Shown one piece after another: positions 8,502 to 16,523 of a DNA stretch of 64,000 nt. Numbering within the stretch: position 1 is the first letter of the stretch; every line of letters starts with the position of its first letter. The notes under the pieces were generated by a model. That model worked only from the letters and a program-made list of their open reading frames with translations. It searched no databases and was not told where the DNA came from. The stretch lies in the NCBI RefSeq assembly GCF_900090145.1, contig NZ_FMHI01000012.1:124001-188000 (forward strand). Reading direction: 5' to 3'. This DNA comes from Streptomyces sp. WMMB 322. GTDB taxonomy: Bacteria; Actinomycetota; Actinomycetes; Streptomycetales; Streptomycetaceae. The position numbers and the translations under genes were made by a program.

Positions 8502-9206
8502 ATGGCTCAGATCAGCCCCAGCATCCTCTCGGCCGACTTCGCGCGTCTCTCCGAGGAGGCCCAAGCGGTGACCGGCGCGGACTGGCTCCATGTCGACGTC
8601 ATGGACGGCCACTTCGTCCCCAACCTCACCATCGGGGCGCCCGTCGTCGAGGCGCTGAGCAAGGCCAGCGACATCCCGCTGGACTGCCATCTGATGATCG
8701 AGGAGCCGGACCGCTGGGCGCCGCAGTACGTCGAGGCCGGCGCCAGCTCCGTCACCTTCCACGCGGAGGCCGCGGACGCGCCCGTACGGCTCGCCAGGGA
8801 GATCAAGGCGCTCGGCGCCCGCGCGTCGATGGCGCTCAAGCCCGCGACCCCCGTCGAGTTCTACGAGGACCTGCTGCCCGAGCTGGACATGCTGCTGGTG
8901 ATGACCGTCGAGCCCGGATTCGGCGGGCAGGCGTTCCTCGACATCATGTTGCCGAAGATCCGCCGGGCCCGGCAGCTCATGGACAGGCACGGCCTGGAGA
9001 TGTGGCTCCAGGTGGACGGCGGGGTCTCCGCGTCGACCATCGAGCAGTGCGCCGAGGCCGGAGCGGACGTCTTCGTCGCGGGATCGTCCGTCTACGGGAC
9101 CGACGACCCGGCCGCGGCCGTGCGGGGCCTGCGCCAGCAGGCGGAGGAGGCGGCCCGCCGCTCGGCCGGACGCTCAGCCGCGGCCCCCGGCGGCGACCGG
9201 CTCTGA
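8502..9206 (+). CDS. rpe: Ribulose-phosphate 3-epimerase
   Basis: This enzyme interconverts ribulose 5-phosphate and xylulose 5-phosphate in the pentose phosphate pathway. The 234-aa protein shows every family block of the TIM barrel: PSILSADFARL at the N-terminus, HVDVMDGHFVPNLTIG near residue 30, CHLMIEEPD near 66, MTVEPGFGGQ near 135 with the phosphate loop, and QVDGGV near 170. Catalytic Asp and metal-binding His residues are in place. The C-terminal 25 residues are Ala/Arg/Gly-rich and lie beyond the fold. The gene stands alone between a terminator and a SorC regulator. Confidence 0.97.
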   Translation: MAQISPSILSADFARLSEEAQAVTGADWLHVDVMDGHFVPNLTIGAPVVEALSKASDIPLDCHLMIEEPDRWAPQYVEAGASSVTFHAEAADAPVRLAREIKALGARASMALKPATPVEFYEDLLPELDMLLVMTVEPGFGGQAFLDIMLPKIRRARQLMDRHGLEMWLQVDGGVSASTIEQCAEAGADVFVAGSSVYGTDDPAAAVRGLRQQAEEAARRSAGRSAAAPGGDRL

Positions 9207-9430
9207 CCCTCTGACCCGGGTTTTCTCCCAGGGACGCGGTCCCGGCGGCCCGCCGCAGGCCGGTGCCGCTGAGGACGCTTCGGCATGCGTCCGCGGTGTG
9301 CGCACACTGGAATCAGGCTCCGGGAAACGGTGCCGGAGCTGTCCGCAGGCGCACGAACGGGATCGGGGGCACCCGGGATCTGCAAGGATGAACGCCCAGC
9401 GCTGATGCGCACGTACGGCAAGACAGTGAG

Positions 9431-10453
9431 GTGAGTGCGGTGTCGTCGGGTCGGACCACACGAATGGGACCCGCCGAGCTCATGCAGGCGGCAGCAATGG
9501 CACGCCGCTTCTACCTTGAGGGTAAATCCAAGATCCAGATCGCGGACGAGTTCGGCGTGAGCCGCTTCAAGGTGGCGCGGGTGCTGGAGACGGCGCTGGA
9601 GCGCGACCTGGTCCGCATCGAGATCAGGATTCCCGCGGAACTGGACGCCGACCGCTCGGACGCTCTGCGGGCACGCTTCGGACTGCGGCACGCCGTCGTC
9701 GTCGAATCCCCCTCCGAGGCGGCCGACGACGGCGCCGACCCGGAGAACCTGGGAGAGGTCGCCGCCGGCCTGCTCGGCGAGCTCGTCACCGAAGGGGACG
9801 TGCTCGGCCTGGCCTGGGGCCGCTCCACCATCCACATGGCCGCCGCGCTCCGCCAGCTGCCGCCGTGCACGGTCGTGCAGCTCACCGGCGTCTACGACGC
9901 GGGCACCGCCGACCGCGGCTCCGTCGAGGCCGTACGGCGGGCGGCCGAGGTCGCCGGGGGAGAGGCACACCCCGTCTACGCCCCGATGCTGCTGCCCGAC
10001 CCGGCGACCGCCGCCGCGCTGCGCAGCCAGACAGGCATCGCCCGCGCCTTCGAGTACTTCGACAAGGTGACGGTCGCCGCCGTGTCCATCGGATCCTGGG
10101 AGCCGGGCATCTCCACCGTCCACGACATGCTCAGCGACACCGAGCGCGAGCACTACTCGTCGCTCGGGGTCGCCGCGGAGATGTCCGCGCACCTCTTCGA
10201 CAAGAGCGGCCGGCGCATCGGCCGCGACCTGGGGGAGCGCTGCATCACCGTCGAGGCCGAACGGCTGCGCCGGATCCCGGAGGTCGTCGCCATCGCCGGC
10301 GGCCAGCGCAAGGCGGAGGCCATCGGTGCGGTCCTGCGCTCCGGCCTCGTCACGAGCCTCGTGACCGACACTGCTGCCGCCGACTACCTGCTGACCGAGG
10401 CCGAGCCGGGACCGAAGCCGGCCCTGGAGCGCGCCGACCCGGACGGTTCGTAG
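9431..10453 (+). CDS. SorC/DeoR-type sugar-binding transcriptional regulator
   Basis: This 340-aa protein has an N-terminal helix-turn-helix (residues about 15-55, with YLEGKSKIQIADEFGVSRFK) and a SorC sugar-phosphate-binding domain (about 70-330, with GDVLGLAWGRSTIHMAAAL and VAAVSIGSWEPGISTVHDML). SorC regulators respond to phosphorylated sugars. The position after rpe suggests a role in pentose-phosphate or sugar-phosphate control, but no partner gene is adjacent. GTG at 9431 is used; the in-frame GTG at 9440, with GAGGTG six bases upstream, is an equally good start. Confidence 0.9.
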   Translation: MSAVSSGRTTRMGPAELMQAAAMARRFYLEGKSKIQIADEFGVSRFKVARVLETALERDLVRIEIRIPAELDADRSDALRARFGLRHAVVVESPSEAADDGADPENLGEVAAGLLGELVTEGDVLGLAWGRSTIHMAAALRQLPPCTVVQLTGVYDAGTADRGSVEAVRRAAEVAGGEAHPVYAPMLLPDPATAAALRSQTGIARAFEYFDKVTVAAVSIGSWEPGISTVHDMLSDTEREHYSSLGVAAEMSAHLFDKSGRRIGRDLGERCITVEAERLRRIPEVVAIAGGQRKAEAIGAVLRSGLVTSLVTDTAAADYLLTEAEPGPKPALERADPDGS

Positions 10454-10666
10454 GCGTCAACGGGTCGCCTGCGCCGGTCACTTGACGGTGGCCCGGCACG
10501 GGCTGCCCGCGCCTTTGCCGGAACGCGTCCCCCCGACTCTCCCCCCCCCGCTGGGCGGGCGGAGGACCGGCGGACGCGGTTGGGGGTGGGCGCGCGGTAC
10601 GGGTTACTCTCGTGCTCGCCGCGTCGTGCGGCCCGTATCGCACTCTCCGAGGAGGCAGAGGCAGCC

Positions 10667-11143
10667 ATGACCACGCAGCGCACCAAGCTGCCGGGAGTCG
10701 GCACGCAGTACGACATCGAAACCCGGGCGGGCCGCCACATCTCTGTCGTCGCCCATCAGGACGGGCGGCGCTTCCTCGGCTTCTACGAGCCGGACGACCC
10801 CGACGCCTGCCAGGCAACCGTGCCGCTCGACTCCGACGAGGCCGCATCCCTCGCCGAGCTGCTCGCACCACCCGAGACGCCCGCACTCGCCACCAGCGAG
10901 ATGGATCTCGACCTGGTCACCGAGCGCATCGCGGTCACGACCCAGTCCCCCTTCCGCAGCCGCCCGCTGGGGGAGACCCGCGCCCGTACCCGCACCGGTG
11001 CCTACATCGTCGCCGTGCTCCGCCGCACGGGGCCGCATCCGTCTCCCGGGCCGGAGTTCCGGCTGGAGGCGGGCGACGCGGTCGTCGCCGTCGGTACCCG
11101 CGAAGGTGTCGACGAGCTCACCCGCATCATCAGCGGCACCTGA
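10667..11143 (+). CDS. TrkA-C domain cation:proton antiporter regulatory subunit (KhtT-like)
   Basis: This 158-aa cytoplasmic protein begins TKLPGVGTQYDIETRAGRHI and ends with a TrkA-C/RCK-C fold (residues about 85-155, with GAYIVAVLRR and FRLEAGDAVVAVGTREGVDEL). In KhtSTU-type systems such a subunit gates a CPA2 K+(Na+)/H+ antiporter encoded immediately downstream. The ATG has GGAGG about ten bases upstream. Here only a decayed start of the antiporter follows, so the subunit looks orphaned. It may act on another antiporter elsewhere or be on its way to loss. Confidence 0.85.
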   Translation: MTTQRTKLPGVGTQYDIETRAGRHISVVAHQDGRRFLGFYEPDDPDACQATVPLDSDEAASLAELLAPPETPALATSEMDLDLVTERIAVTTQSPFRSRPLGETRARTRTGAYIVAVLRRTGPHPSPGPEFRLEAGDAVVAVGTREGVDELTRIISGT

Positions 11144-11242
11144 CGGGCCGCACCCGGGACGGGCCGTCCCGGCCGGCTCCCGCCCCCTCCCGGAGCCCGG
11201 ACCCGGCAGGACCGGTGGCACGGACGGGAGCGCGTCGAGCCC

Positions 11243-11375
11243 GTGCACGACACCACCGTTCTGCTGGTCGAACCGGGCGCCGTGATTCTCGGCCGGGGCC
11301 CGCCGGGGTCCCGGCGCTCGCCGGCGTCACCTGGATCTCCTCCTCGGGGCGCGTACGCGAATGCGCCCCCGTCGG
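11243..11375 (+). pseudogene. Decayed 5' end of a CPA2 cation:proton antiporter gene
   Basis: A GTG-started frame encodes HDTTVLLVEPGAVILGRGPP, which resembles the N-terminus of CPA2 antiporters (HDTT-LLVELGAVILGLGLLG) that normally follow the TrkA-C subunit gene. Leucines needed for the first membrane helix are replaced by Pro and Arg. The stretch then turns into Pro/Ser/Arg-rich sequence with no hydrophobic character. The following bases still resemble the expected DNA for a PLYLLAGLAFG motif, but shifted and mutated. No other part of the roughly 400-residue antiporter is visible. The homology is from family knowledge and not from an alignment I could run. Confidence 0.55.
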
Positions 11376-11784
11376 GGGTTCGCCGGGCTCAACGCTCGTC
11401 CACCGCGGGAGTCCTGTCGCCCGACGGCGCGTCAGGAGTGCGAACCCCCATACACGAAGGGGCGGTTGGTTCCTGCCCGTGCGCGGAGCCACGTGCGGTC
11501 TGCCGCGTGCCGGCCCCCGGGGACGGGAGCGCGCCGGACCCGCCGCCGGCGTACCGTGCTTACTGGCGGTTACCCCCGTCGGGGTGCCCGCCGCAGGCCG
11601 TCCGCACGGGAAGCCGAACAGGCGCTGCGCAGGTGAGCGGCCGAATTCCCTCACACACCCTCCTCCGATTCCACGCACGGGAAGATCCTGGATTCCCTAG
11701 GCAACAGGCCGCGCAGCGAGGTAATTTGCGCGGTCAGTCACTGAACGTCGTGATGTGAGCGGTCGGGGTGGGGGGCGATGTGCT
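11376..11784. other. Non-coding stretch after antiporter remnant
   Basis: No frame here has coding character. It is less regular in GC than the flanking genes and probably combines decayed antiporter DNA with the promoter of the acyl-CoA ligase gene. I could not assign a clear -35/-10 pair. Confidence 0.5.
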
Positions 11785-13722
11785 GTGCGGGACTACAGCC
11801 TTCCGTCGCTCGTGGAGCCGCTGAGATCGGGCGGGCTCGCCGACTCGGTCTACGAACTGGCCGCGCGGGAACCGGGGCTGCCACAGCTGGCACGCCGTGA
11901 GGGGCCCGACGGGAACACCGGCCCGTGGCGTGAGATGACCGCCGCCGCCTTCGCCTCACAGGTGCTCAGGCTTGCCAAGGGGCTGCTGGCGGAAGGCATA
12001 CGCTTCGGCGACCGGGTCGCCGTCATGACCCGTACGCGCCACGAATGGACCCTCTTCAGCTTCGCCCTGTGGTCGATCGGCGCCCAGGTCGTACCGCTGT
12101 ATCCGGCGTCCTCCCCGGAGCAGTTGCGCTGGGTCCTGGGCGACTCGGACGCCTGCGCCGTCGTCGTCGAGCACGAGGACGACGCGATGACCGTCGGCTC
12201 TGTGGTCGACGTGCTGCCGCGGCTGCGTCACATCTGGCAGTTCGACGCCGACTGCGTGGCGTGGCTCACGGAAGCGGGCCGCACGCTCGAGGACAACGAC
12301 GTCCACCGTCACCGCTGGGCCGTCACACCGGAGATGACGGCCGCCGTGATCTACACATCGGGCACCACCGGCCGCCCGCGCGGATGCGTCATCACGCACC
12401 GCAACCTGGCCTCGGAGTGCGACACGATCCTCGCCGGCTGGGGCCCGCTGATGGGCGAACCGGGCCAGCAGCCCTCCGTGCTGGCCTTTCTGCCGGTGGG
12501 TCACGTGTACGGGCTGATGGTGACGGTGATGTGCATCCGGGGTGGTTACCTGCTGGGGCATCAACCCTCCGTCTCCGCGAAGGACTTGATGCCGGCGATC
12601 AGGTCCTTCCGGCCGACGTGCCTGTACGCGGTCCCGTACTTCTTCGAGAAGTTCTACTCCGGTGCGCGGATGATGGCCGAGACGGCCGGCCGCGGAGCGA
12701 TGTTCGCCCGGGCGATGGACGTCTCCAGGAGGTACGCGGAGGCGGCGGAGGCCCAGGCGCTGGGCGCCGGGCCGGGTCCCCGCGCGGGGCTGCGGGCACG
12801 GCACGCGGTCTACGACCGCCTGGTCTACCGGCACCTCAGGGACGTGCTAGGCGGCCGTACGCGCAACGTGGTCTCGGGAGGTTCCCCGCTCAGCCGTGAA
12901 CTCGGCCTGACCCTCGCCGGCGCGGGCATCGTCGTCTACGACTGCTACGGGCTGACGGAGACCACGTGCGCCATCACCGCGCAGCCTCCGGGGCGGCCGC
13001 GGTTCGGCACGGTGGGCCGTCCCATGCCCGGCGCCTCGGTGCACATCGCCCGCGACGGCGAGGTGTGGGTGCGCGGCCCGATGGTCTTTCCCGGCTACAC
13101 GGGCCGCTCGGAGGAGGCCGGGACGCGGCACGCCGCCCATCCGGAGGGCGGGGCCGCGCACGGGCAGGACAGGCGCCACTCGTCCCGGGGCGGGGGCGCG
13201 CACGCCAGGAGTCCGTACGAGGAGACCCTGCGCGACGGCTGGCTCGGCACGGGCGACCTCGGCTACCTCGACGACGGTTACCTCGTCATCACGGGCCGCA
13301 AGAAGGACGTCATCATCACCAGCTCAGGCAGAAGCGTGTCACCGATGATGCTGGAGACGCGTCTGCGTGCCCATCCGCTCATCTCGCAGGCGTTCGTCGT
13401 CGGCGACGACCGTCCCTACATCGCCGCACTGGTCACCCTGGACCCGGAAGTCGTCGAGCAGTGGCGCAGGGGCCGCGAGCAGTGGGGTCCTTCGGGCCCC
13501 GGCTACGGCAGCACGCCGTCCGAGGAACTGGAACGCGAGGTGGGACGAGCGATGGTGGCGGCCAACAGCGCCCTGTCACGCGCCGAATCGATCCGGTCGT
13601 TCCGCATCCTGCCGGAGGAGTTCAGCATGGCCGACGGGCTGGTGACGCCGTCCTTGAAGCTGCGCCGGTCGGAGATCACGCGGATGTACGCGGAGGAGAT
13701 CGAGGAACTCTACTCGGCCTGA
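11785..13722 (+). CDS. AMP-dependent long-chain fatty acid-CoA ligase (FadD-like)
   Basis: This 645-aa adenylate-forming enzyme activates fatty acids to acyl-CoA through acyl-AMP. The P-loop motif YTSGTTGRPRG is near residue 198, the YGLTETT motif near 400, the GTGDLGYLDDGYLVITGRKKD hinge region near 490-510, and the C-terminal lid follows. Length and layout match the FadD15-type ligases. Between VFPGYTGR and ETLRDGW there is an unusual insertion of about 35 His/Gly/Arg-rich residues (about 440-475). I prefer GTG at 11785 (protein starts VRDYSLPSLVEPL like homologues); a GTG at 11755 would add ten residues. Substrate specificity is not predictable here. Confidence 0.92.
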   Translation: MRDYSLPSLVEPLRSGGLADSVYELAAREPGLPQLARREGPDGNTGPWREMTAAAFASQVLRLAKGLLAEGIRFGDRVAVMTRTRHEWTLFSFALWSIGAQVVPLYPASSPEQLRWVLGDSDACAVVVEHEDDAMTVGSVVDVLPRLRHIWQFDADCVAWLTEAGRTLEDNDVHRHRWAVTPEMTAAVIYTSGTTGRPRGCVITHRNLASECDTILAGWGPLMGEPGQQPSVLAFLPVGHVYGLMVTVMCIRGGYLLGHQPSVSAKDLMPAIRSFRPTCLYAVPYFFEKFYSGARMMAETAGRGAMFARAMDVSRRYAEAAEAQALGAGPGPRAGLRARHAVYDRLVYRHLRDVLGGRTRNVVSGGSPLSRELGLTLAGAGIVVYDCYGLTETTCAITAQPPGRPRFGTVGRPMPGASVHIARDGEVWVRGPMVFPGYTGRSEEAGTRHAAHPEGGAAHGQDRRHSSRGGGAHARSPYEETLRDGWLGTGDLGYLDDGYLVITGRKKDVIITSSGRSVSPMMLETRLRAHPLISQAFVVGDDRPYIAALVTLDPEVVEQWRRGREQWGPSGPGYGSTPSEELEREVGRAMVAANSALSRAESIRSFRILPEEFSMADGLVTPSLKLRRSEITRMYAEEIEELYSA

Positions 13723-13941
13723 CCGCCGTCACCCGGCGCTGTGGCCGGGAAGGTCTGCCGGGAGCCGGTGGACCTTACCGATCACGGCACCAACACACGG
13801 CAGTTACCACTCGGCAATGTAGCAGTGTTGAACGCTGCAGGACCGGTTCTTGTCAGGTCGGGACGAAGCCTCGACCACATCCTCACACACACCATTAGCG
13901 TCCGTCGCACTTCGAAGATGTCTGTGGAGAGGAGGGGGCGG

Positions 13942-14580
13942 ATGCGTTCCGCCATGGCTTCCGGGCGGGCGATCGGCACTGTGCTGGTCGTTCTGGGGCT
14001 TGTCGCAACCCTGGGCGCGCTGTTGCTGCCGAATCAGTTCTTCGACGGCAACCGCAACATCGCGCTCGCCCGGGCAGGATGGCAGGACGACGGTAAGGGA
14101 ACCCGGTCAACGAAATACGGGCCTCTTACTCCGATGGACCGTGACTTCATACGCAAAGTGCGGAATGCCGGTTTGTGGGAACTGCCCGCCGGCAGATCCG
14201 CACAGGAGCGCGGGACGACCAAGTCGGTGCGGATCGCGGGCGATCATCTCGTCGACGGTCACACGGAGTTGGACCGGCGGGCCATCGATGCCGGTCGCAC
14301 CCTGAAGGTTTCGCTTCCGAACCGGCCTTCCGGCAAGAACCAGGACTACCTGGACGAGATCAACAGGGCGAACGGCAAGGAATTCGACAAGGTGCTGGTC
14401 GAAAGGCTGCGCCAGGCTCACGGCGTGGTTTTCGGCCTCATCGGCCTTGTACGTGATCAGACCCGCAACTCAATGGTGCGGTCGTTGGCGACCCGGGCCA
14501 ACGCCATTGTCCTCGACCACATCACAGTCCTGGAGGACACGGGACTCGTGGACTTCGAGGCGCTGAACGACGTGAAATGA
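13942..14580 (+). CDS. DUF4142 exported protein
   Basis: This 212-aa protein has a single hydrophobic N-terminal segment (residues about 8-30, IGTVLVVLGLVATLGALLL), so it is membrane-anchored or secreted. The rest matches the DUF4142 helical domain common in Streptomyces (LTPMDRDFIRKVRNAGLWEL, DHLVDGHTELDRRAI, EDTGLVDFEAL). No function is established for the family. The ATG at 13942 has AGGAGG about eight bases upstream. The next gene starts 16 bases after the stop, so the two exported proteins are probably co-transcribed. Confidence 0.85.
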   Translation: MRSAMASGRAIGTVLVVLGLVATLGALLLPNQFFDGNRNIALARAGWQDDGKGTRSTKYGPLTPMDRDFIRKVRNAGLWELPAGRSAQERGTTKSVRIAGDHLVDGHTELDRRAIDAGRTLKVSLPNRPSGKNQDYLDEINRANGKEFDKVLVERLRQAHGVVFGLIGLVRDQTRNSMVRSLATRANAIVLDHITVLEDTGLVDFEALNDVK

Positions 14581-14596
14581 GTGGAGTGAAGTCAAC

Positions 14597-16348
14597 ATGA
14601 GACAAAAAGGCCACAAACGCTCGCGCACGGCGAATAAAACGATAGCAATCGTCGCAGCGCTGGTGGTCGGTGGTGGTGGCGCGGCGGCGATAGGTGTAAG
14701 TGCCTTCGCAGGGTCGAACGAAGACCCCGCTCTTGCTGCGAGCACGATCGACTGTCCTGATGTGAGCCTTGCACTGGACCAGGTGCCCGAGGGCGCGAAG
14801 GAGTCAGTGGGTCAGAAGCTCGCCACTCTGGATCAGCAGGTCGCTCAGGCCTACGGCCAGTGGAGCTCCAAGGAGAAGAGTTCCGAGGAGGCTCTGGGTC
14901 AGCTGAATCAGCAGCGCTCCGAGACGATCCGCAGCATCGGCCAGGACCTGCAGCAGGCCGGCGCACAGCAGCCCGCCGACATGGGCTCGATGGCCCAGTG
15001 CGAGATGATGCAGGACCAGGCCGCCCAGGAGGGCGGTGACGAGGGCCAAGGTCAGCAGGCTTCCGGCCCGGTGGCCGAGGACTTCGTCAACATCGAGGAC
15101 GTCGAGCCCAACGCCTCGGAGGAGGAGGACCCGGGCGGCAGCTTCACCACGGAGTGCGGCAACAACGAAGAGGAACACTTCAACTCCGACAACGTGATCG
15201 CAGCTCCGGGCGTTCTCAACGGTGCCCACCACGTCCACGACTACGTGGGCAACCTGGACACCAACCAGGCCTCCAGCGACGAGTCTCTCGCCGCTGCGGA
15301 TACCACCTGCGCCAAGGGCGACCAGTCGACGCACTACTGGCCCGTGATCCGTTCGCTGGACGGGAACGAAGACCAGCGCGGCGCGGTCCAGGAGAGCGAC
15401 GTCTCGGGTGAGCAGGCCGGGAACGAGGTCGGCACCAACAGCTTCGCCGACGGCGGGCAGGGTGCTGACCAGGGTCAGGACCAGGGCCAGGACCAGGACC
15501 AGGGTCAGGATCAGGGTCAGGATCAGGGCCAGGATCAGGGCCAGGATCAGGGCCAGGATCAGGGCCAGGATCAGGGTCAGGATCAGGGTCAGGATCAGGG
15601 TCAGGACCAGGGTCAGGACCAGGGTCAGGATCAGGGTCAGGATCAGGGCCAGGATCAGGGCCAGGATCAGGGCCAGGATCAGGGTCAGGATCAGGGTCAG
15701 GACCAGGGCCAGGACCAGGGCCAGGGTGAAGGCGAAGGTGAAGGCGAGGAAGACCAGGTCGGCGGCGGCGAGGGGGCCGAGGCCCAGCCCGGCGACGGCG
15801 GTGCCAACGACCTGAACGTCGGGACCATTCTCCCGCCCGACGCCACGCTGAAGTTCACCTCCGGCGGTGCCGACCAGGTCGCCGAGATGCCGCGCTTCCT
15901 GCGCATCATCACCGGTGACGCGAAGTCCTTCACCAACGGCGACGAGAACGCCAACGCCTCCTGGAGCTGCGAGGGCTTCGAGGACCGTCAGCTGGAGGAC
16001 AAGTACCCGATCTGCCCCGAGGGCAGCGCGACGATCCGTACCTTCAACTTCCAGAACTGCTGGGACGGTCAGAACACGGACAGCGGCAACCACCGCGACC
16101 ACATGGCGTTCTCGGACGACCAGGGCAACTGCCCCGAGGGATTCCAGAACGTCCCGCAGCTGCAGCAGACCATCAAGTACGACATTCCGCAGGAGAACCT
16201 CCTCAATGCGGATACGCCGTTCGCGGTCGACTCCTTCCCGGAGCAGCTGCACAAGCCCATCACCGACCACAGCGACTTCATCAACGTCATGCCCGAGGAC
16301 CTGATGACGGAAGCCGTGAACTGCATCAACGAGGACCAGGACTGCTGA
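14597..16348 (+). CDS. Secreted DUF1996 protein split by a GQDQ repeat tract
   Basis: This 583-aa protein starts with a basic stretch and a hydrophobic helix (residues about 14-38, IAIVAALVVGGGGAAAIGV), consistent with a signal peptide. Residues about 50-160 are Gln-rich and helical. The DUF1996 domain starts near 185 (NNEEEHFNSDN, GAHHVHDYVGN, THYWPVIRSLDG) and resumes near 400 (LKFTSGGADQVAEMPRFLRI, ASWSCEGF, FQNCWDG). Between these halves, at residues about 291-376, lies a (GQDQ)n tract of 21 units. DUF1996 proteins are extracellular and of unknown enzymology; conserved Cys, His and Trp suggest a folded secreted domain. The repeat is most likely a flexible surface loop. The gene is coupled to the DUF4142 gene and ends at a double hairpin. 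Confidence 0.87.
   Translation: MRQKGHKRSRTANKTIAIVAALVVGGGGAAAIGVSAFAGSNEDPALAASTIDCPDVSLALDQVPEGAKESVGQKLATLDQQVAQAYGQWSSKEKSSEEALGQLNQQRSETIRSIGQDLQQAGAQQPADMGSMAQCEMMQDQAAQEGGDEGQGQQASGPVAEDFVNIEDVEPNASEEEDPGGSFTTECGNNEEEHFNSDNVIAAPGVLNGAHHVHDYVGNLDTNQASSDESLAAADTTCAKGDQSTHYWPVIRSLDGNEDQRGAVQESDVSGEQAGNEVGTNSFADGGQGADQGQDQGQDQDQGQDQGQDQGQDQGQDQGQDQGQDQGQDQGQDQGQDQGQDQGQDQGQDQGQDQGQDQGQDQGQDQGQDQGQDQGQGEGEGEGEEDQVGGGEGAEAQPGDGGANDLNVGTILPPDATLKFTSGGADQVAEMPRFLRIITGDAKSFTNGDENANASWSCEGFEDRQLEDKYPICPEGSATIRTFNFQNCWDGQNTDSGNHRDHMAFSDDQGNCPEGFQNVPQLQQTIKYDIPQENLLNADTPFAVDSFPEQLHKPITDHSDFINVMPEDLMTEAVNCINEDQDC
15467..15724 (+). repeat. 12-bp tandem repeat encoding GQDQ units
   Basis: Twenty-one complete copies of GAYCAGGGYCAG plus one 6-bp half copy (15491-15496) run head to tail. 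The only variation is C/T at positions 3 and 9, always synonymous. Such a tract should be prone to length change in whole units without frameshift. Confidence 0.95.
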
Positions 16349-16358
16349 TGTAGGGACT

Positions 16359-16390
16359 CCGCCGCGGGGCCGCCTCGGGCCCCGCGGCGG
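16359..16390 (+). terminator. Terminator hairpin after DUF1996 gene
   Basis: A perfect 13-bp GC stem (16359-16371 with 16378-16390) with a 6-base loop begins 10 bases after the stop codon. It is the first of two consecutive hairpins. Confidence 0.8.
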
Positions 16391-16401
16391 AAGCACACGA
16401 C

Positions 16402-16436
16402 AGCGGCCCGGACACAGATCCTGTGTCCGGGCCGCT
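16402..16436. terminator. Second hairpin, probably bidirectional terminator
   Basis: A perfect 16-bp stem (16402-16417 with 16421-16436) with a 3-base loop is followed by TCGTTGTTCT. It lies between convergent genes and can serve both the DUF1996 operon and the PucR-like gene. Confidence 0.8.
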
Positions 16437-16523
16437 TCGTTGTTCTCCGGTGTTCTCTTGTGTCAGGGCTTCACTCGTGGATCCCGTGCAGGCACCCGGC
16501 ACGCGAATACCGGGTGCCTGCGG

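Noticed and set aside
15467..15724. Regular repeats considered as a CRISPR array
   Set aside because: Units are 12 bp, head to tail without spacers, and in frame with a secreted protein.
14804..16396. A 530-residue antisense frame opposite the DUF1996 gene encoding Ala-Leu-Ile-Leu runs
   Set aside because: It is the reverse-strand reading of the 12-bp repeat and has no start signal or family; the sense strand has a signal peptide and a known domain.
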